Assembly (NCBI GenBank): GCA_033557835.1
Contig: JAWQRO010000046.1
Coordinates: 1 to 64,000, forward strand
DNA: 64,000 nucleotides
Origin: Helochares maculicollis
Taxonomy: Eukaryota; Arthropoda; Insecta; Coleoptera; Hydrophilidae
Direction of reading: 5' to 3'
Shown piece after piece: positions 12,300-25,071 of this stretch. The notes under the pieces were generated by a model. The model did no database searches, had not been told where the DNA came from, and saw only the letters and a program-made list of their open reading frames with translations. A program made the translations under genes and the position numbers. The first letter of the stretch is position 1, and each line of letters starts with the position of its first letter.

Positions 12300-14080
12300 A
12301 GGCGGATACGGCGAGCGGAATGTGGGTTGCCTAAGCAAGGCGCATGCTAAATTTTACAGATTTTTCATTACATTGGATCGGCTTTGAATTTTTCGGCGCG
12401 TTTGCTCCGAACTGTCGCCCTGTAGGTGGAACAATCGGATTTTGGAAGCCCAATACGCAACTTGAACAAATTTAAGCCGTCGTACGATCGGCTGGCGTAC
12501 AAAATCGCCGCTTCAAATGTACAAAGGCAAAAACGAAAATAGCTTAATCAATATCTACGTTGCCGCGTTAGGGAATTAGTCGAGGAAAAATCGTTGGAAT
12601 ATAATTTATATTACATCTCTCTGTGCATAGATAATATGGGTTCGCACCGCAAGCGGCGGAGACGCGTGATTTTTTCCTAAGGCATAAATAAGCCGGCCCT
12701 TGAATAAGACACGTTGCTTTGGGATGCACGTTGCTTTTAGATGCACGTTGCCTATAGATTGGTACACGTTCAAATGTAGAATTAACAAGAATGAAATGTA
12801 ACGCTTCAGATCCACGGTAAACGCATATTGCCGTTTGACGAGCTGAATAGCGAAGAGCCAGCAGGTTAATTGTTAATTTTTCGAAAGCGTCCAATTGTAA
12901 CCCCCGCCTCGTGACGTAATCCTCTCGAACAAATATTAATATAGTAGGCAATGTTCGTACTGGTAGTGTTTAAATATGCCAGTAGTGACGTAACGAGCCC
13001 GAGATATCGGTTGCTTGATTTTTAGGAATACATCGCTATCGGGTCGGCCGTGATTAATTAAATAACAGTTGAAAAAGCGTAAACTGTCAAAACGTCGACG
13101 TTTCGTCCTCTCCGTTTTTATAACCGAATTGAAAATGTAACGTGTATTAGGAGTTTTGAAATATATGAGGGAGATATTTAGCCGTGCTTTATATACGCGC
13201 AAATTTTGATTATCTTATTTCCATTATTATGCTTGAAATACAGAGTAGAAGTTTCGAAATTATCCATTCCATGGTTATATGTAACTAGCAGCGGCGCCCG
13301 GTCCGTTACTCGCCAGCATTTGCTTTGTTTGTCGCTTGTTCGTGTGCTTCAAATGTTTGGCCGATTGTACGAGAGAAATAGACTGGAGGGTCGGGCTGTA
13401 GGTTTCCGTGAAAGCAGTACAGTGTAGCCTAGCTACTCGCTCTGCAATGGTGACGTCACAAGAGTGAGACGGCGCCGTTCGTTCAGAGCGAGCGTGACGA
13501 GGACGGAGATAAAAGAAACTTATTAGAGAAGGAGAGCGGTGAAACCCAACCTAACCACACTGCGCCCGGTCCGTAAAGGAGCTCGAATGCCGGAATAGAG
13601 AGAGCTAGCGTATGTTTTATGCATGGTAGCGAATGATGGACCGGTCCAGAATGGCTGAGTCACAGTAATTGATAATAACTTAGCGATTGCTGAAGCTCTC
13701 TGTACGATAACTTGAACGCAACTTGCGATGTATTTTTATTTCTTTGATGGACTGATTGATCAGAGTGTGCGTATGCCTCACTTTCTGTGGTCCACCGAAA
13801 GCTCCTGCGATCATAATTGTTCTTCGGCCGGACCGAGCGGCGGATACGCGTCATTACGACACTCTTTTGTTTTTCGTTTATTTATTTTTCTATTCGCGCT
13901 TTTCACTGCGTGTATTTGCATCGCGTCACCCAGGCGAATTTGTTCACCTTTTTACTGCCTTCCGAGAGCGCTCGCGAACCTACGGCATTTTCTAAACGCG
14001 ATTTTTCGGCTTCAAATCTTAAATCGAAATTTGTTTAAACCGATACTCTCGTGCACATTTTGCTTGATCGCTAATTTCTG
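12300..14080. promoter_or_regulatory. CpG-rich block, candidate promoter/enhancer
   Basis: Clearly richer in C, G and CpG than the flanks. It holds TGACGTAA at 12912-12919 and 12986-12993 and the palindromic CRE/ATF site TGACGTCA at 13451-13458. A 13-mer GCGCCCGGTCCGT occurs twice in the same direction (13294-13306, 13562-13574). No conserved protein is seen in the many short frames. In insect genomes such blocks often mark promoters or non-coding first exons. Which gene it would serve is unknown; tara, about 37 kb downstream, is one possibility. Confidence 0.4.
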
Positions 14081-14339
14081 ATTGCCGACTTAAAACTATT
14101 AACTAATTGAAATTTCGAATTTCAGACTTCTGCATGAAAAATCGACAACATACCTAGTTGAAAAGCGATTTGTTCAAAGTCCATTGTGTTTATTTCAAAT
14201 TTGTGATTCCTCCCAGGAATAACAAAGCCCGTTAAAGTAGGAACATTACTGAAATGGGTTCGATCACACGATTTTTAAACTGGGCGCCTGATATGGGCTT
14301 TGACATTTCTAGTGATGATGTAAACAATTGATATAAGCT

Positions 14340-17300
14340 ATCATCAAATATTAGACGGTTTCTTCTGCAACTTAATAATTACATATCAACCACAGCTTCC
14401 TAGATGCATTACTCGCAACACGAGGAAATGATGGATTTAATGGCTTAGACTGTAAATTTGCGCTCGAAAAATGGCATTTACTGAATAAGCGTAGATTGTA
14501 GATAAATTCTGTTTTTGGCTTTCCACTTAAAATTATTACGCAGCGTTTTTTTAATGTACAAGCTGTTTGTGAAGGTGCCGATTTTGTATAAAGAATCTAG
14601 CTATTTTTGGTCACTGCGGCATTTTCTCAAAGCAAGCTATTTTAACAGTGTTTCAAACCCTTTATGTACTTTTACGTTTATTGTAAAGTCTCAAAATTTT
14701 GCAGTCTCAGAGTGAAATTCCTATTCGGCTTCGTCAAGAAAACAAGTTAAAGCGAGCTGTTTTTGGATAGGCGGAGGACCTTGACGCACTTAATTAGCGA
14801 AGAAAGAACTCATACAGATTTGCTTCATTTCGAAATCGAAAGGATGATTAAATATGTCTCTAAAAATCTGAAGTTTCCACTTACCACTTTCACATATATG
14901 AAGATTGGATCATTACAATTAGAACACTTTATGTGACACAGCCACACACATTCAGAAGCAAAACATTTGACAATTCAGTGTCAATTTAAAGGAACAATTT
15001 AAATTTTTACATACTAATCAAATCGCTATGATTTGTTTTGTTCGACAATTAAAACACTCGATCCACGCTTTTACATCCAATATATTTTCTCTTGCTTTGT
15101 TGGCCAGTTAAAAGTGTTCACATCAGCTTCTGAAATTCAGAAGCTTTATTAATTAAGAACTACCAAAGAATTTTACATTCAATAAAATTGTGTCTTAATA
15201 TTATGAACGTGGCAACCAATAGTAAAATTTAGAATTAAGGAAAAATTAGATTTAAGGGCAAAGGCAGGATAGAAAGAGGTTGCATTCTTAGAACATAATC
15301 TTATCGTTATGATAATGTATTTTATTAGAAATAAAATGAAAATTATTTTTGTAAACTGCGATGTGAAATGTAAAAATACTTTCCGTGTCAGAAATGTCAA
15401 CCGAAATATTTCTAAAAATAAAGGGTCTCCACTCACCGCTTCCATAAACTGCACAGGCTTATGCGATTTCATCTAATTGGTGAACGAATAAATATGAAAA
15501 TATGAAATGAAGTCTTGAAAGTCGGAATTTTCTAAAATACAACCAACTCCTTAACTATAATTTTACCTAGGGCAATAGAAAAAAATACAGATTTACTACG
15601 CCAGTAATTAGAGTGTATTTGTTTTCAACAGGGTCGAAAATTTCAGCTTGCTTACCAGTAAAATTGAAATAATTGAGAATGTCAAGTAAGTTTTTGATGC
15701 CTAAATTTAGTGGCTGTGATTAAAGCGTCAACATGAATCGCTAATATCAGAAAAAGTTTCCCTTGTCTCACTTTGTTCGTCATTTAAGATCCTTCTACCT
15801 ATAATGTTTACAATCAGATAAAAAACGCTCGGCAATTCAGAGATAATTTAAGCTTCATACATTTCAAATCAAAATAATTATAAAGAACGACTTAAAGTTT
15901 CTAATGTCCATTTGCTGCTCCTATGTTAGCTTGACAATTAACAGATACATTTCTTCTAAAACTCAGAGAATTTCCATTTTATTAATTAAAATCGACCACA
16001 TACGATCATTACATTCAATAAGATTGAGTTTTAATATTAAGAACATGGAAATCTACATGAAAAATATAATGGAAAATTAGATTCTGACTTATTTGAAAAT
16101 CATTTAGTAGTATGTCTAAGTGACTGACTTTATGATCACATCGATTTTGGGATAAATCACAGAACTGGAAGAAGTAGTTTAGGACTATTTGTTTCATTAT
16201 GAAGTATAATAAAACATTTTCTATATGAAATCTCTAGATTCTGAACAGACCGTAAACAGCTTCTACGTCAAAAAATGATTGTAGCAGAAATATAAGTCCG
16301 AACATTTTTAAAAATAGAGTTCAGGTACTATTTTTCTAACAAAGATTTTAGCACTCAGAAACGGAGAAACAGTCAACCTAAACTTCTCACATGTAACACA
16401 ATGTTTCTTATTTTCTTTAGCAGTTACAGTAGTAACATAGTAAGTATTTAAAACTCAGGAACATTTCATTTTAACTAACTAAAATCGACAACCTAAAAAT
16501 TTTACATACAATAAGAGTGTGCTTTACTATTTAAACAGCAAAATATGTAGAAATCTAAATTTGAAGAGAAGAAAGAAAGGTTTTACTTACTACATTGAGC
16601 TCTTAAGTGGAGTCTAATTTCAAATTGTTGAGAATATGTTTTTGGTGCTTACAATTTTATTTTATCTTCTTCCTATAGAGCATTTAGCGGTGACAAACAA
16701 AGAAGCTAAGATACTAACATTAGAATGAATTTTTCTGTTATTTAATTAATAGCATATTAACCACAGCTTCATAGCACCAATATTCATAACGTGAAAAAAT
16801 TCCGAATTTAATGGTCTAAACTGTAAATAGTAGAGAATACAGCGTCTGCATTTTTACGTTTATTCTAATTTCCCTTTCTTCCGCGACAATGACTGCTTAG
16901 AGGACGTATTTAAAAATATCGCGGTTTACCAGAGAGCTTACTTGTTTTGAGGCACCTATTTGTTTGACTGATCAACTGAGAGATTGATTGATCGTTTCTT
17001 TCTCTGTCTGTTTGTATGCAGCAAATAGTCTTGCTCTAATTTTTCTAACAAATTGAAACTTTTTGTGGGCGAAGCCCTATTCGACGTCGCACAGGAAGTA
17101 AAATACAGCAACACGTTCTTGGATGCGAAAAGACCTTGACGCTCTTAATTAACAAAGCAAAGATTCTGGAAGTTTTTTTCACTATTAAAGAGATGGTTAA
17201 ATATGAAGCACCAATCCTAAAATATCTCTGCTTATGATTCTTGAATTTAACAAGATAAAAGCGTTAGAAGCAAAATATTAGAACATAGAATGAAGATACA

Positions 17301-18909
17301 AAATTTCATAATTTCGTAATACAGCCAAAATTCAACATTTTCACAAACATCCACGAACTATTTATTCGAATAAACTAATGGATGATACATAGCCTTACCA
17401 AATTCTAAAATTGCAAGTCGTTCTTGCTATTAAGTATAAAATAAGCAAAAATCGGAAGTGTTCCACTTTTACAATTAAAAATGTCCATTATACCTAACAT
17501 TTTTGCATTTAGAAAGAGAACGTGCAGCATTTAAGAGTCTTGCTTGTGATGCATAGAAATTAAAACAGTTAACCTAAGGTTTTCAAATCTAAAAACAATA
17601 CGTCGTGATGTGCTTCGTTCGACAATTAAGAGCGTCTACCTAAGATTTTTGAATATAGTAACAGTTCGTGTTGTAGATAATTTGGAGGGATTTGTTCGGT
17701 TTCTTCTGTGTCTTAGCAATTACATAGTAAACACAACTTTATAGTTGCATAGTTTGAAAATTGATGAACTTAATCTCCAAATCTGCTTTCTAAAATGCGA
17801 TTTGGAAAATGAATCTTAAGCGTAGTTAAGAACTGACAAGTATTCGCTTTTAAAAAAAAGTTAAATGTTTCGATGTATACAGGATAATTGGTAGTGAGTG
17901 TAGGAGGTTTCATTTAAAAGAATATTAGGGATAATTCATTGTAGCAGTTTGTCAAAGCGAGCTACTTTAAAAGTATTTTAATGCAACTTATGCTTTTTTG
18001 TGTTAAAAGTATCTGGAAAACAAAACGATTTTTTCATAGAATTTGCTCCTTTTCAAGTCTTTTGGGATTATGACTATTTTAGAAAACCGTGTATATCTGT
18101 ATTTGTCTGCTTGTCAAATTGACTGAATGATTAAGTAGCTGTCCATCGGTTCATCTCCATGTATCAGATTTTGTAATCACCGTTTTTGTTAAATCAATTT
18201 TAATCATATCTAAGGACTTATGTTTTCTGTGCTAAGTTTGTTCCTATTTTGTTAGATCGCAAAAGAGAAATAGATGTAAACGTATTTAATTATTAAGATG
18301 AATGAATTATATTGAAAAATGTGTAGATTTATTACATGCGAAAAGTTATTAACATTAACCGAAATATTTTTAAGAGTAAAATTTTTATACACTGTTTTAA
18401 GATTTCTATTCTCTTGCTCTAATTTTTCAAAACATTTTTTTAAGGCAAAGCCCAAATCGACTTTGCCAATGAAGCAAAATGAAACGAGATGACCTTGCAT
18501 GCGAGAGGCCTTTGACACTCTTAATTACGACAGTAAGGATTCGGTCTGTTCGTTCACCTTCTGACGAAAGGATGATTGCATGTGAAGAGAAATGAAAAAT
18601 TTACAATGTGCTATCCTGCGAAATAAAAATCGCTTTTCCGTTTATTCGGCTTTGACTTTCTCCAAAAATAATCCATACCTAGACAGTAATCGAAAAAATA
18701 GATTTTTTATTGGATTTTCACAGTTTGAGGATCGCCAATTTGATTATTTTTGAATACTATGTTGATATATGCAGATCTGTGTATCAATCTGACTGACTGT
18801 CTCATTGTCAATCCGTTAGTCTCTAGCAAATCTTGTTATTACATTTCCCTAAAGTCAACAGGGCCGATTTCAACTACTATAAATTTGGTATTAAAGATCT
18901 TATTATATA
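14340..18909. repeat. diverged array of long tandem repeats, left part
   Basis: The same blocks recur in the same order. Block 1 (cttctgcaacttaataatta...accacagcttc): 14355, 16733, 17698. Block 2 (ctcaaagcaagctattttaa): 14625, 17950. Block 3 (a CTTGACGCTCTTAATTA core preceded by a CGAAGCCC-type hairpin): 14770, 17130, 18500. Block 4 (TTCGACAATTAAAA): 15050, 17620. Block 5 (tacattcaataaaattg): 15175, 16010, 16500. Distances between copies differ, so units carry deletions and internal duplications. No coding frame is conserved among the units. This resembles an old higher-order repeat or remains of tandem non-autonomous elements. Confidence 0.6.
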
Positions 18910-19667
18910 GGGTTCTTTAATAAGGACGGGTCGAGGTTGAAATGGAATACAACAAGATGTGTGTGAGGTATTAATGATATTATTTTTTCACTTGAAAGGC
19001 CCATGTTTGCCATTTGCTATGGAATATATCCACATTCAAATGTCTGTCGCAGTTTTTTATGGTAGCAAGGATTTGAGTGGTTTATTGACATAGACCTGCG
19101 ACTTCAGGAATCCCCACAAGAAAAAGTCTAGCAGAGTCAAATCGCACGGTCTTGGCTGGCAATTCAAGTCACCTCTGAGAGAGACACTCATACTCTCAAA
19201 CCGTTCATGCAGGATGTCCATCGTGGTGTCCGCAGTGTGCGTCGTCCCAACGTTCCAAAGCCTAATCAGTAAACAATCTGCGTTTTCTATGTTCGTGTTT
19301 TTATGCACGGCAAATTGACTGCCTTGGGTTCTCCAGCACACTTTCAAGGACCACAACATTGTTCTTGGCCGATCTACCCTTCCTTTGACGAACGGGTATT
19401 GGCTGATGGTTGACTGAACCGGAGACACGAATATGGAGAGCAACGTTGGAGAATCGATTTGGAAGAGCTACCGCATCTGGTGTAAAATAGGTGCAACGGA
19501 CGTAACGTTTGCACCAATGAACACTCATTATGAGAAAAAAATTAAATCATTTGGATGAGCTGCTCAATCGTGTTACTTGTTATGTTCATTTGGCATTATA
19601 AACAACAGATTAGATAGACGCCACTCAAATAGCAAGGCCGTCATACGCTCGTCTTTTTGAACAACCC
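18910..19667 (-). mobile_element. internally deleted Tc1/mariner-superfamily element
   Basis: 758 bp. The left end starts GGGTTCTTTAATAAGGACGG after a TA; the right end read on the minus strand starts GGGTTGTTCAAAAAGACGAG. About 14 of the first 20 positions agree. Inside is a shortened transposase on the minus strand. The element lies inside the long-repeat array, so it came later than the array. Confidence 0.65.
19060..19528 (-). pseudogene. transposase remnant, N- and C-terminal parts fused by deletion
   Basis: Minus strand. The upstream frame (19528-19301) reads a helix-turn-helix part with RKGRSAKNNVVVLESVLENP, typical of the N-terminus of insect mariner-like proteins with a DUF4817-type HTH. 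The next frame (to about 19075) reads DILHERFESMSVSLRGDLNC and then CDLTLLDFFLWGFLKSQVYV, the block around the last catalytic Asp. The central part with the first two acidic residues is missing, and a frameshift near 19330 separates the two halves. It is a deletion derivative, not a working gene. Confidence 0.75.
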
Positions 19668-19849
19668 ATTACCTGAGCAGGACAAATGAGATTTTCAAGC
19701 AAATTGCAGAATTGGAAGGGTCGCATGTCCTGATTGAATTCCTCGTCATACTTGAAGTTTTATTAAATATTCTGCATTTTTTGAGAGTCGACTGAGATCG
19801 GAAGCAAGGACCTGTTCTTAGATGGGAAAAGCCCTTCACGATCTTAGTA

Positions 19850-22345
19850 AAGCAAAGTTTTCCCCTACTGAATCTATCCATTTGCTTCTGGGACATCCTC
19901 TTCTTCGTTTTCCTGCCACCTTTACATTTAAAATTGTTTTCGCAGTTCTTGTTTCTGAAAGCCTTTCCATTTGTCTCAACTATTCTTTGTTATTTGTTAT
20001 TATTGATGCTCGTATATTTCATGATTTGGTCTTCTCATTTAGATGTGCCCTACCTTTTTGCCACCATATTCTTCCTAACATTTTGTTTTTCCAGATCTCT
20101 AACTTTTGCTTATCGACCCTGTTTAGAGAGAGTTGTTTAGTTTACACCGATAAAACGTTACTGGTCGTAAACCGTTCCTTCATTCTTTTAGAAAACATTT
20201 TAGATCTTAATAATATTGCAAGTGCACATTTAGTTCCTTTGTGTATTCTGAACTATAGCTCTTTACTTTCCTGTTTTCTATTGTCTTTGCAACTATTCCA
20301 AAATTATAGATTTTCGTCCGTACAGTTGTTTAGTATTAGTTCTTCTTCAATAGCATTACCATGTAGCTAGTTTTGTCTTTGTTAATTTCTACTCCTTTTT
20401 ACTTAGCAGCTATTTCTAGTCTACTAACGTAGATCATTTCTTTATTGTTCTCGCAAGTAGCTCTAAGTTGTTCGCATATCCCAGAGATAGTTATTTGGGT
20501 TAAATACTGAACCATGTCTATAAATTCTGCTCTAACTTATTACGTTCGCTAACACTATGTTAAAAAAGTATGGTCGATAGTGAGTCGCCCAAACGCACTA
20601 CTCTGATTGTTTTAAATAGTTATGTTTTTTGTCCTCTCACAATCTCTGTTTTCTGTAATCCACGATCAGCGCATGTTACTCTCATAACTCTTTCTGTGTC
20701 TCTGCAAATACTTGATGATTGAGGGAAACTCCTTTTGGCAATCCTGCTTGACACTTCCCAGTTACCCCATCATATTTATCATGTCTTTTCTTCATGAGGT
20801 TATTATTATACTGCATAAAAAAGGGCGATTCCTCTATAGTTGTTGCAGTAAATAATGTTCTCTATTTTAAACATTGTCATTAATACTGCCTCTAACCACT
20901 TTGTCGGCATTTGTTATTCTTCCAATATTCAAACGAGGAGTTTGTAACTTTTTCCTTCTTTAAGGAGTTCATTCCATTTTCTCGCACACATTTATTTTGT
21001 TTCCGCTGCAATTTTCTATTACTCATCTCTTGTTGCTATTTCATCGTACTTTTGGGTGGCATTGGATTCTATAGTTGCAGCCACCTCCTCGAGATTCATT
21101 GTCCCAAGGTTGCTCAGAATATTTTCGAAATGCTGTTGCCATTTGTTTATCATTTTTGGGGCCCTTTCCATCAAATTTCGTTTTAAAGATTTGCACAGTA
21201 TAGCAATTTGTTGTCTTCTTCACACTCTTTTTGTTTCCAGAAAGAAGTTTCTTATTTCCTTATTGTTAAAATTCTCTTAGACTGTTTTTTTATTCTAAAT
21301 GTGCTCTTTTCTTTCTTTTCCATCACGTCGTAATCTTCTGTCGTAATTCCTGAAATATCTGTCTATTCTCCCGCGAGGTAACACTTTCTTCTTAGTTTTA
21401 ATTTGTACGAGTTATCGAAATTCGACATTCACCATCAAACCAGTGTGTAGGGCTCTTGGAGCGATTCTCTCGAATATAGAAATTATAAATTCTGTTTTCA
21501 TTGTAGTGACATTTTAAACCATTCTCTATTCGATGTACATAATCGGTTTTGTAGTTTTCATCTTTAAATTCAGATATTTCATAACATCTTACTTTATTGC
21601 AGTAGGCTCTCTTAATGCGGTAAAATTCTAATTCGACTTTTAGAAAATAGTGATTTCTATCTGCTTCTACGCTTCTGTAACTCCTGACATTAACTAAACT
21701 TTTCCAGTGCTTACTTTTCACTAGTATGTGATCAATTTAATTTTCTGTATTGCCGTCGAGCGATCTCCAAGTAACCTTATCTTTGTTCCTGAGCAAAGCG
21801 CCTCATATCTATATCAGTTTTTATTTGCGTATTCGACAAAATTAAAACCATTTCCATTCGTGCTCACATATTTGTGTTATTTACCAGTCGCTGGTTTATA
21901 ATTTTTTCTCTTTCCGACTTCGGCGTTAAAGTCTCCGATGATGATTTTCATATCGAAACTTGGGACGATATTGTACAATTCAACTAATAGCTCGTAAAAC
22001 GTTGCTTTAATTTCTTTGTCTTGGTCGTCCGCTGATGCATGTACGTTTAAAATAGTTATCTTTCTGCACTTTCTATTATATCTAAGTTTGCCTGTTCAAG
22101 ATTTGTCAGAAACCAACAACATATTTCTGTAATTTTCTTTAATCTACTAAAAACTTGTCCCAAATATTCTCTACATTACCACTGTTATAGAAAATATTAT
22201 TTATATTGGAAATATCTTCATTGATCTGTTTCGTTTTTGGTTACGCTAGTAACTCAAGTTTGTAATTTTGCATTTCTTTTGCTATATTTTTAAAAACCTC
22301 TTCTCTAGCTCTACCCCTTACATTCCATGATCCTATAGTTAATTT
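19850..22345 (-). mobile_element. degenerate LINE (non-LTR retrotransposon) on the minus strand
   Basis: Reading the minus strand from 22341: LTIGSWNVRGRAREEVFKNI, the start of an APE-type endonuclease; IIIGDFNAEVGK at 21914-21945, an endonuclease core motif; RSYRSVEADRNHYFLKVELE near 21690-21640, the last endonuclease block, where the usual SDH is RNH; VVRLGDSLSTILF near 20604-20565, a reverse-transcriptase block; a KGVEINKDKT-type piece near 20380; and GKRRRGCPRSKWIDS near 19915, the Arg-rich 3' motif common in LINEs. Stops and shifts interrupt all frames. At about 2.5 kb the copy is shortened in the reverse-transcriptase region. Both sides are long-repeat array sequence. Confidence 0.78.
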
Positions 22346-22379
22346 AATTGTAACGTAGCCTTGTTTTATATTAATGTGA

Positions 22380-22803
22380 TTTTCCGTTTTTGTTAAATAC
22401 GAGGCATAAAGCCTGGAACATATCTGATCAAGATTGTTGTATTCAACAAGATAAGTGCGTTAGAATCAAAATTGGTTTATATGAGAAGTCAAATATTAGA
22501 TCATAAAATGAAGACACACAAGACAGAGTGTTCTAACACATTCAAATTTCAAAACTTTCACAGACACCTACAAATTATGAATTAGAATAATCTAAGGTGA
22601 AACATAGCTATAACAAAGTTTTTACCATTAAGAATGAAATAACTGAGAACGTCAATATAGCTTTAGACATAACGGCTGCGCTTCGCTTCGCCGCTACAAA
22701 GAGCCAATTTAAGGAATTAACAATCGCAAACATTCCAGTTTTACAATTAAAAATGTCTGCCAGAGTTTTTTACAATTGGCAACAAAACGTGAGGTACTTC
22801 AGT

Positions 22804-22871
<68 letters not shown>

Positions 22872-24900
22872 ATCCAGTAGCAGAGGCTTTGCTATAATGG
22901 ACGTCAAAAGAATTTGAAAAAATAATACTGCCAAGTTTGTTAAATGTTTCCCAAGAGCGAATTTTTATGCTAAATTGCTTGCAATACAATAGAATCCCAA
23001 TATTACAAATAAAAAACACGTAGTGGCAATTAAAGAACCAACTAAACCAAATAAAAATGAAAACAAAAACAATAAAAGACAAACAAATGTCCCAAGCATG
23101 CCTGTTGGTTAAATTGTTTCCCGAAAAAAAAAACCGTTGTTGTTAAATTGCGTGGTATCAATAGAAAGCCCAAAGCATTCTGCCCAAAACCAATTTTGAA
23201 TGGTTGGCCTACTGTATTTTATAGCTTTTGGCGTTGTATCTTGTGATTAAGCGACTCAAGTTCACCGTATTGTCACATACCTGTGATATAACTTCCGGCA
23301 TTTATTTCATTTAAGAATGCAGAGAAGATTTTAGGTAGTTCCAACTATTTTATTTTGCACTTTATTATTTAATCATCAATTGCGTCAACTAATAAAAGGT
23401 TTCGAACCAAAATTTCAATCCTTGTTCACTAAAAAACATCACAGCCTACTACGATGTTTCCTCAAAATACCATTCTTGGAATGTTTAGAAGCCCTCATTA
23501 TAAGTTCCCCCGTCAGCAAGTTGTTTGACACCAAAAACACTGAAAGCCACTTCAAAGCCACCTAATAATCATCATGAAATAAAAGAAACTACCGCAAAAG
23601 TTGATTGCTGTCAAATGCCGTAAATATCAAAATTCCATAATATGTCACAAAAAGAGTCTAAATAACCAAGGTGTTAACTCTTTTCACAGGCATGAGATTT
23701 ATGGCCTTTTTGTCAGTTTATTAGAATGGTTAAGTAAGGGTGTGACTGCTTAAATACATAAAAGAGTAACTTCTCTAATATGACTAAATGGTAGATATCA
23801 TCCTAGCATGTTCTATTGTACCATGAATAGCAGATTCACATAGCTTCGAAAACTACAATCATTAATTGACAATTGGATCGTTGTTTTGTTATATGTGCCT
23901 TCGGGCTGCTTCCATGTCGCCACCTCATAAAACTTTGTTTTCTTTAAAATTACCATTTTTAGGAAAAGTTGTGCAGAGTTGGCCACTTTTATGACGATGA
24001 GCCGATTGTTTTAAGCCATGGACTATATGAAATATAAAAAAAGCAATATTCAGAATCCACAAGAACATTTTCACAAAAAGTTACAAGCTGAAGAAAATGT
24101 TTCAGAATATAAAGAAACACGCTTTAGAGGAAAAGAGCTCCTATAGAAGCTATTAACGTTCAGAAGCACAATAGATTTACTGAGTCTCCACATGTATAGC
24201 AGGGGTCTATCTAACACCTAGGAACATCGTGCTTAATTAAAAGTGTTATTTTTGCCTTCTGACATCTAGAAACAAAACGGTTTGCCTCGCTTCGTTCGGA
24301 AATTATCAGAGCCAACCTAATGTTTTTGTTTTCAGCAGCAATATGTTTTCCAATTAATAGTTTGGGAATCATTAGACCGAAATTTTAATACAAGGCAAAC
24401 GCAAATATTTTTGTGGTAGGGTGTAAAGCAGCATCTAGGGGGTTGTTTAGATACATTCAACAGTAACATGAAAAATCGATTAGGGCAATTTAATAGAAGT
24501 TATAATCTGAACAGAATGTCCAAGAATATGAAGAAAGCCCTTTGAGAAACAATACAGTTAAGAGTGTTAAAATTTGTAGAATATAGTATTTTAAGATGCA
24601 ATTTCACTTATTATGGTATGTACTGCAAGCAAGAAGTGCCGCATTTCGGAATAAAATTGCACTAAATTTGATGCTCTAATCAAGTCGAAATTTTGTCTCT
24701 ATTAATTTTCAATAGCCAAAACTGTTCTCAAAGCATGGCTAACGGCTAGTCGTAGCGAAGCAAAGAGCCCTGTATAAAATTAAACCTTGTTAAATTTGCA
24801 ATAAATTGTTCCTATACGTCTAACTCTATATCTAACCATTTAAACATTATCATTTCGCGATTTTAAACATCTAGAGATTTCAAATATTTTTTTGCTGTTT
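22380..24900. repeat. diverged array of long repeats, right part
   Basis: Continues the array after the LINE. The stretch 22400-22620 (acaagataagtgcgttagaa, then attagatcataaaatgaaga) matches 17235-17390, and ttttacaattaaaaatgtc at 22738 matches 17476. A further TCGCTTCGTTCGGAAATTAT at 24288 matches the unit core at 17620 and 15045. The match on both sides of the LINE shows the LINE is an insertion in a unit. No gene is seen; the frame at 22597-22872 runs into the TA tract. Confidence 0.55.
22806..22868. repeat. (TA)n microsatellite, about 63 bp
   Basis: Pure alternating TA. It creates the false Tyr-Ile repeat frames seen on both strands here. Confidence 0.97.
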
Positions 24901-25071
24901 TGTCTGTTTTCAATATAAACTCGATTGATAAAAAATCTATTTAAATAAATTGGGGAAAGAAATTAATGAAATGTCAAATAATGGATACAAAACAGATGCG
25001 CACACAATTCTAGATATTGCCAACTTATTTCTGACAACAGAAATCAAGAATATAATACGTCTTCATACTAA

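Noticed and set aside
11619..12357. Solo LTR starting TGTAACGTGG with an AATAAA inside
   Set aside because: No matching CA end with target duplication, no primer-binding site, no second copy in the window.
22597..23082. Frames with Tyr-Ile repeats on both strands
   Set aside because: Produced by the (TA)n microsatellite.
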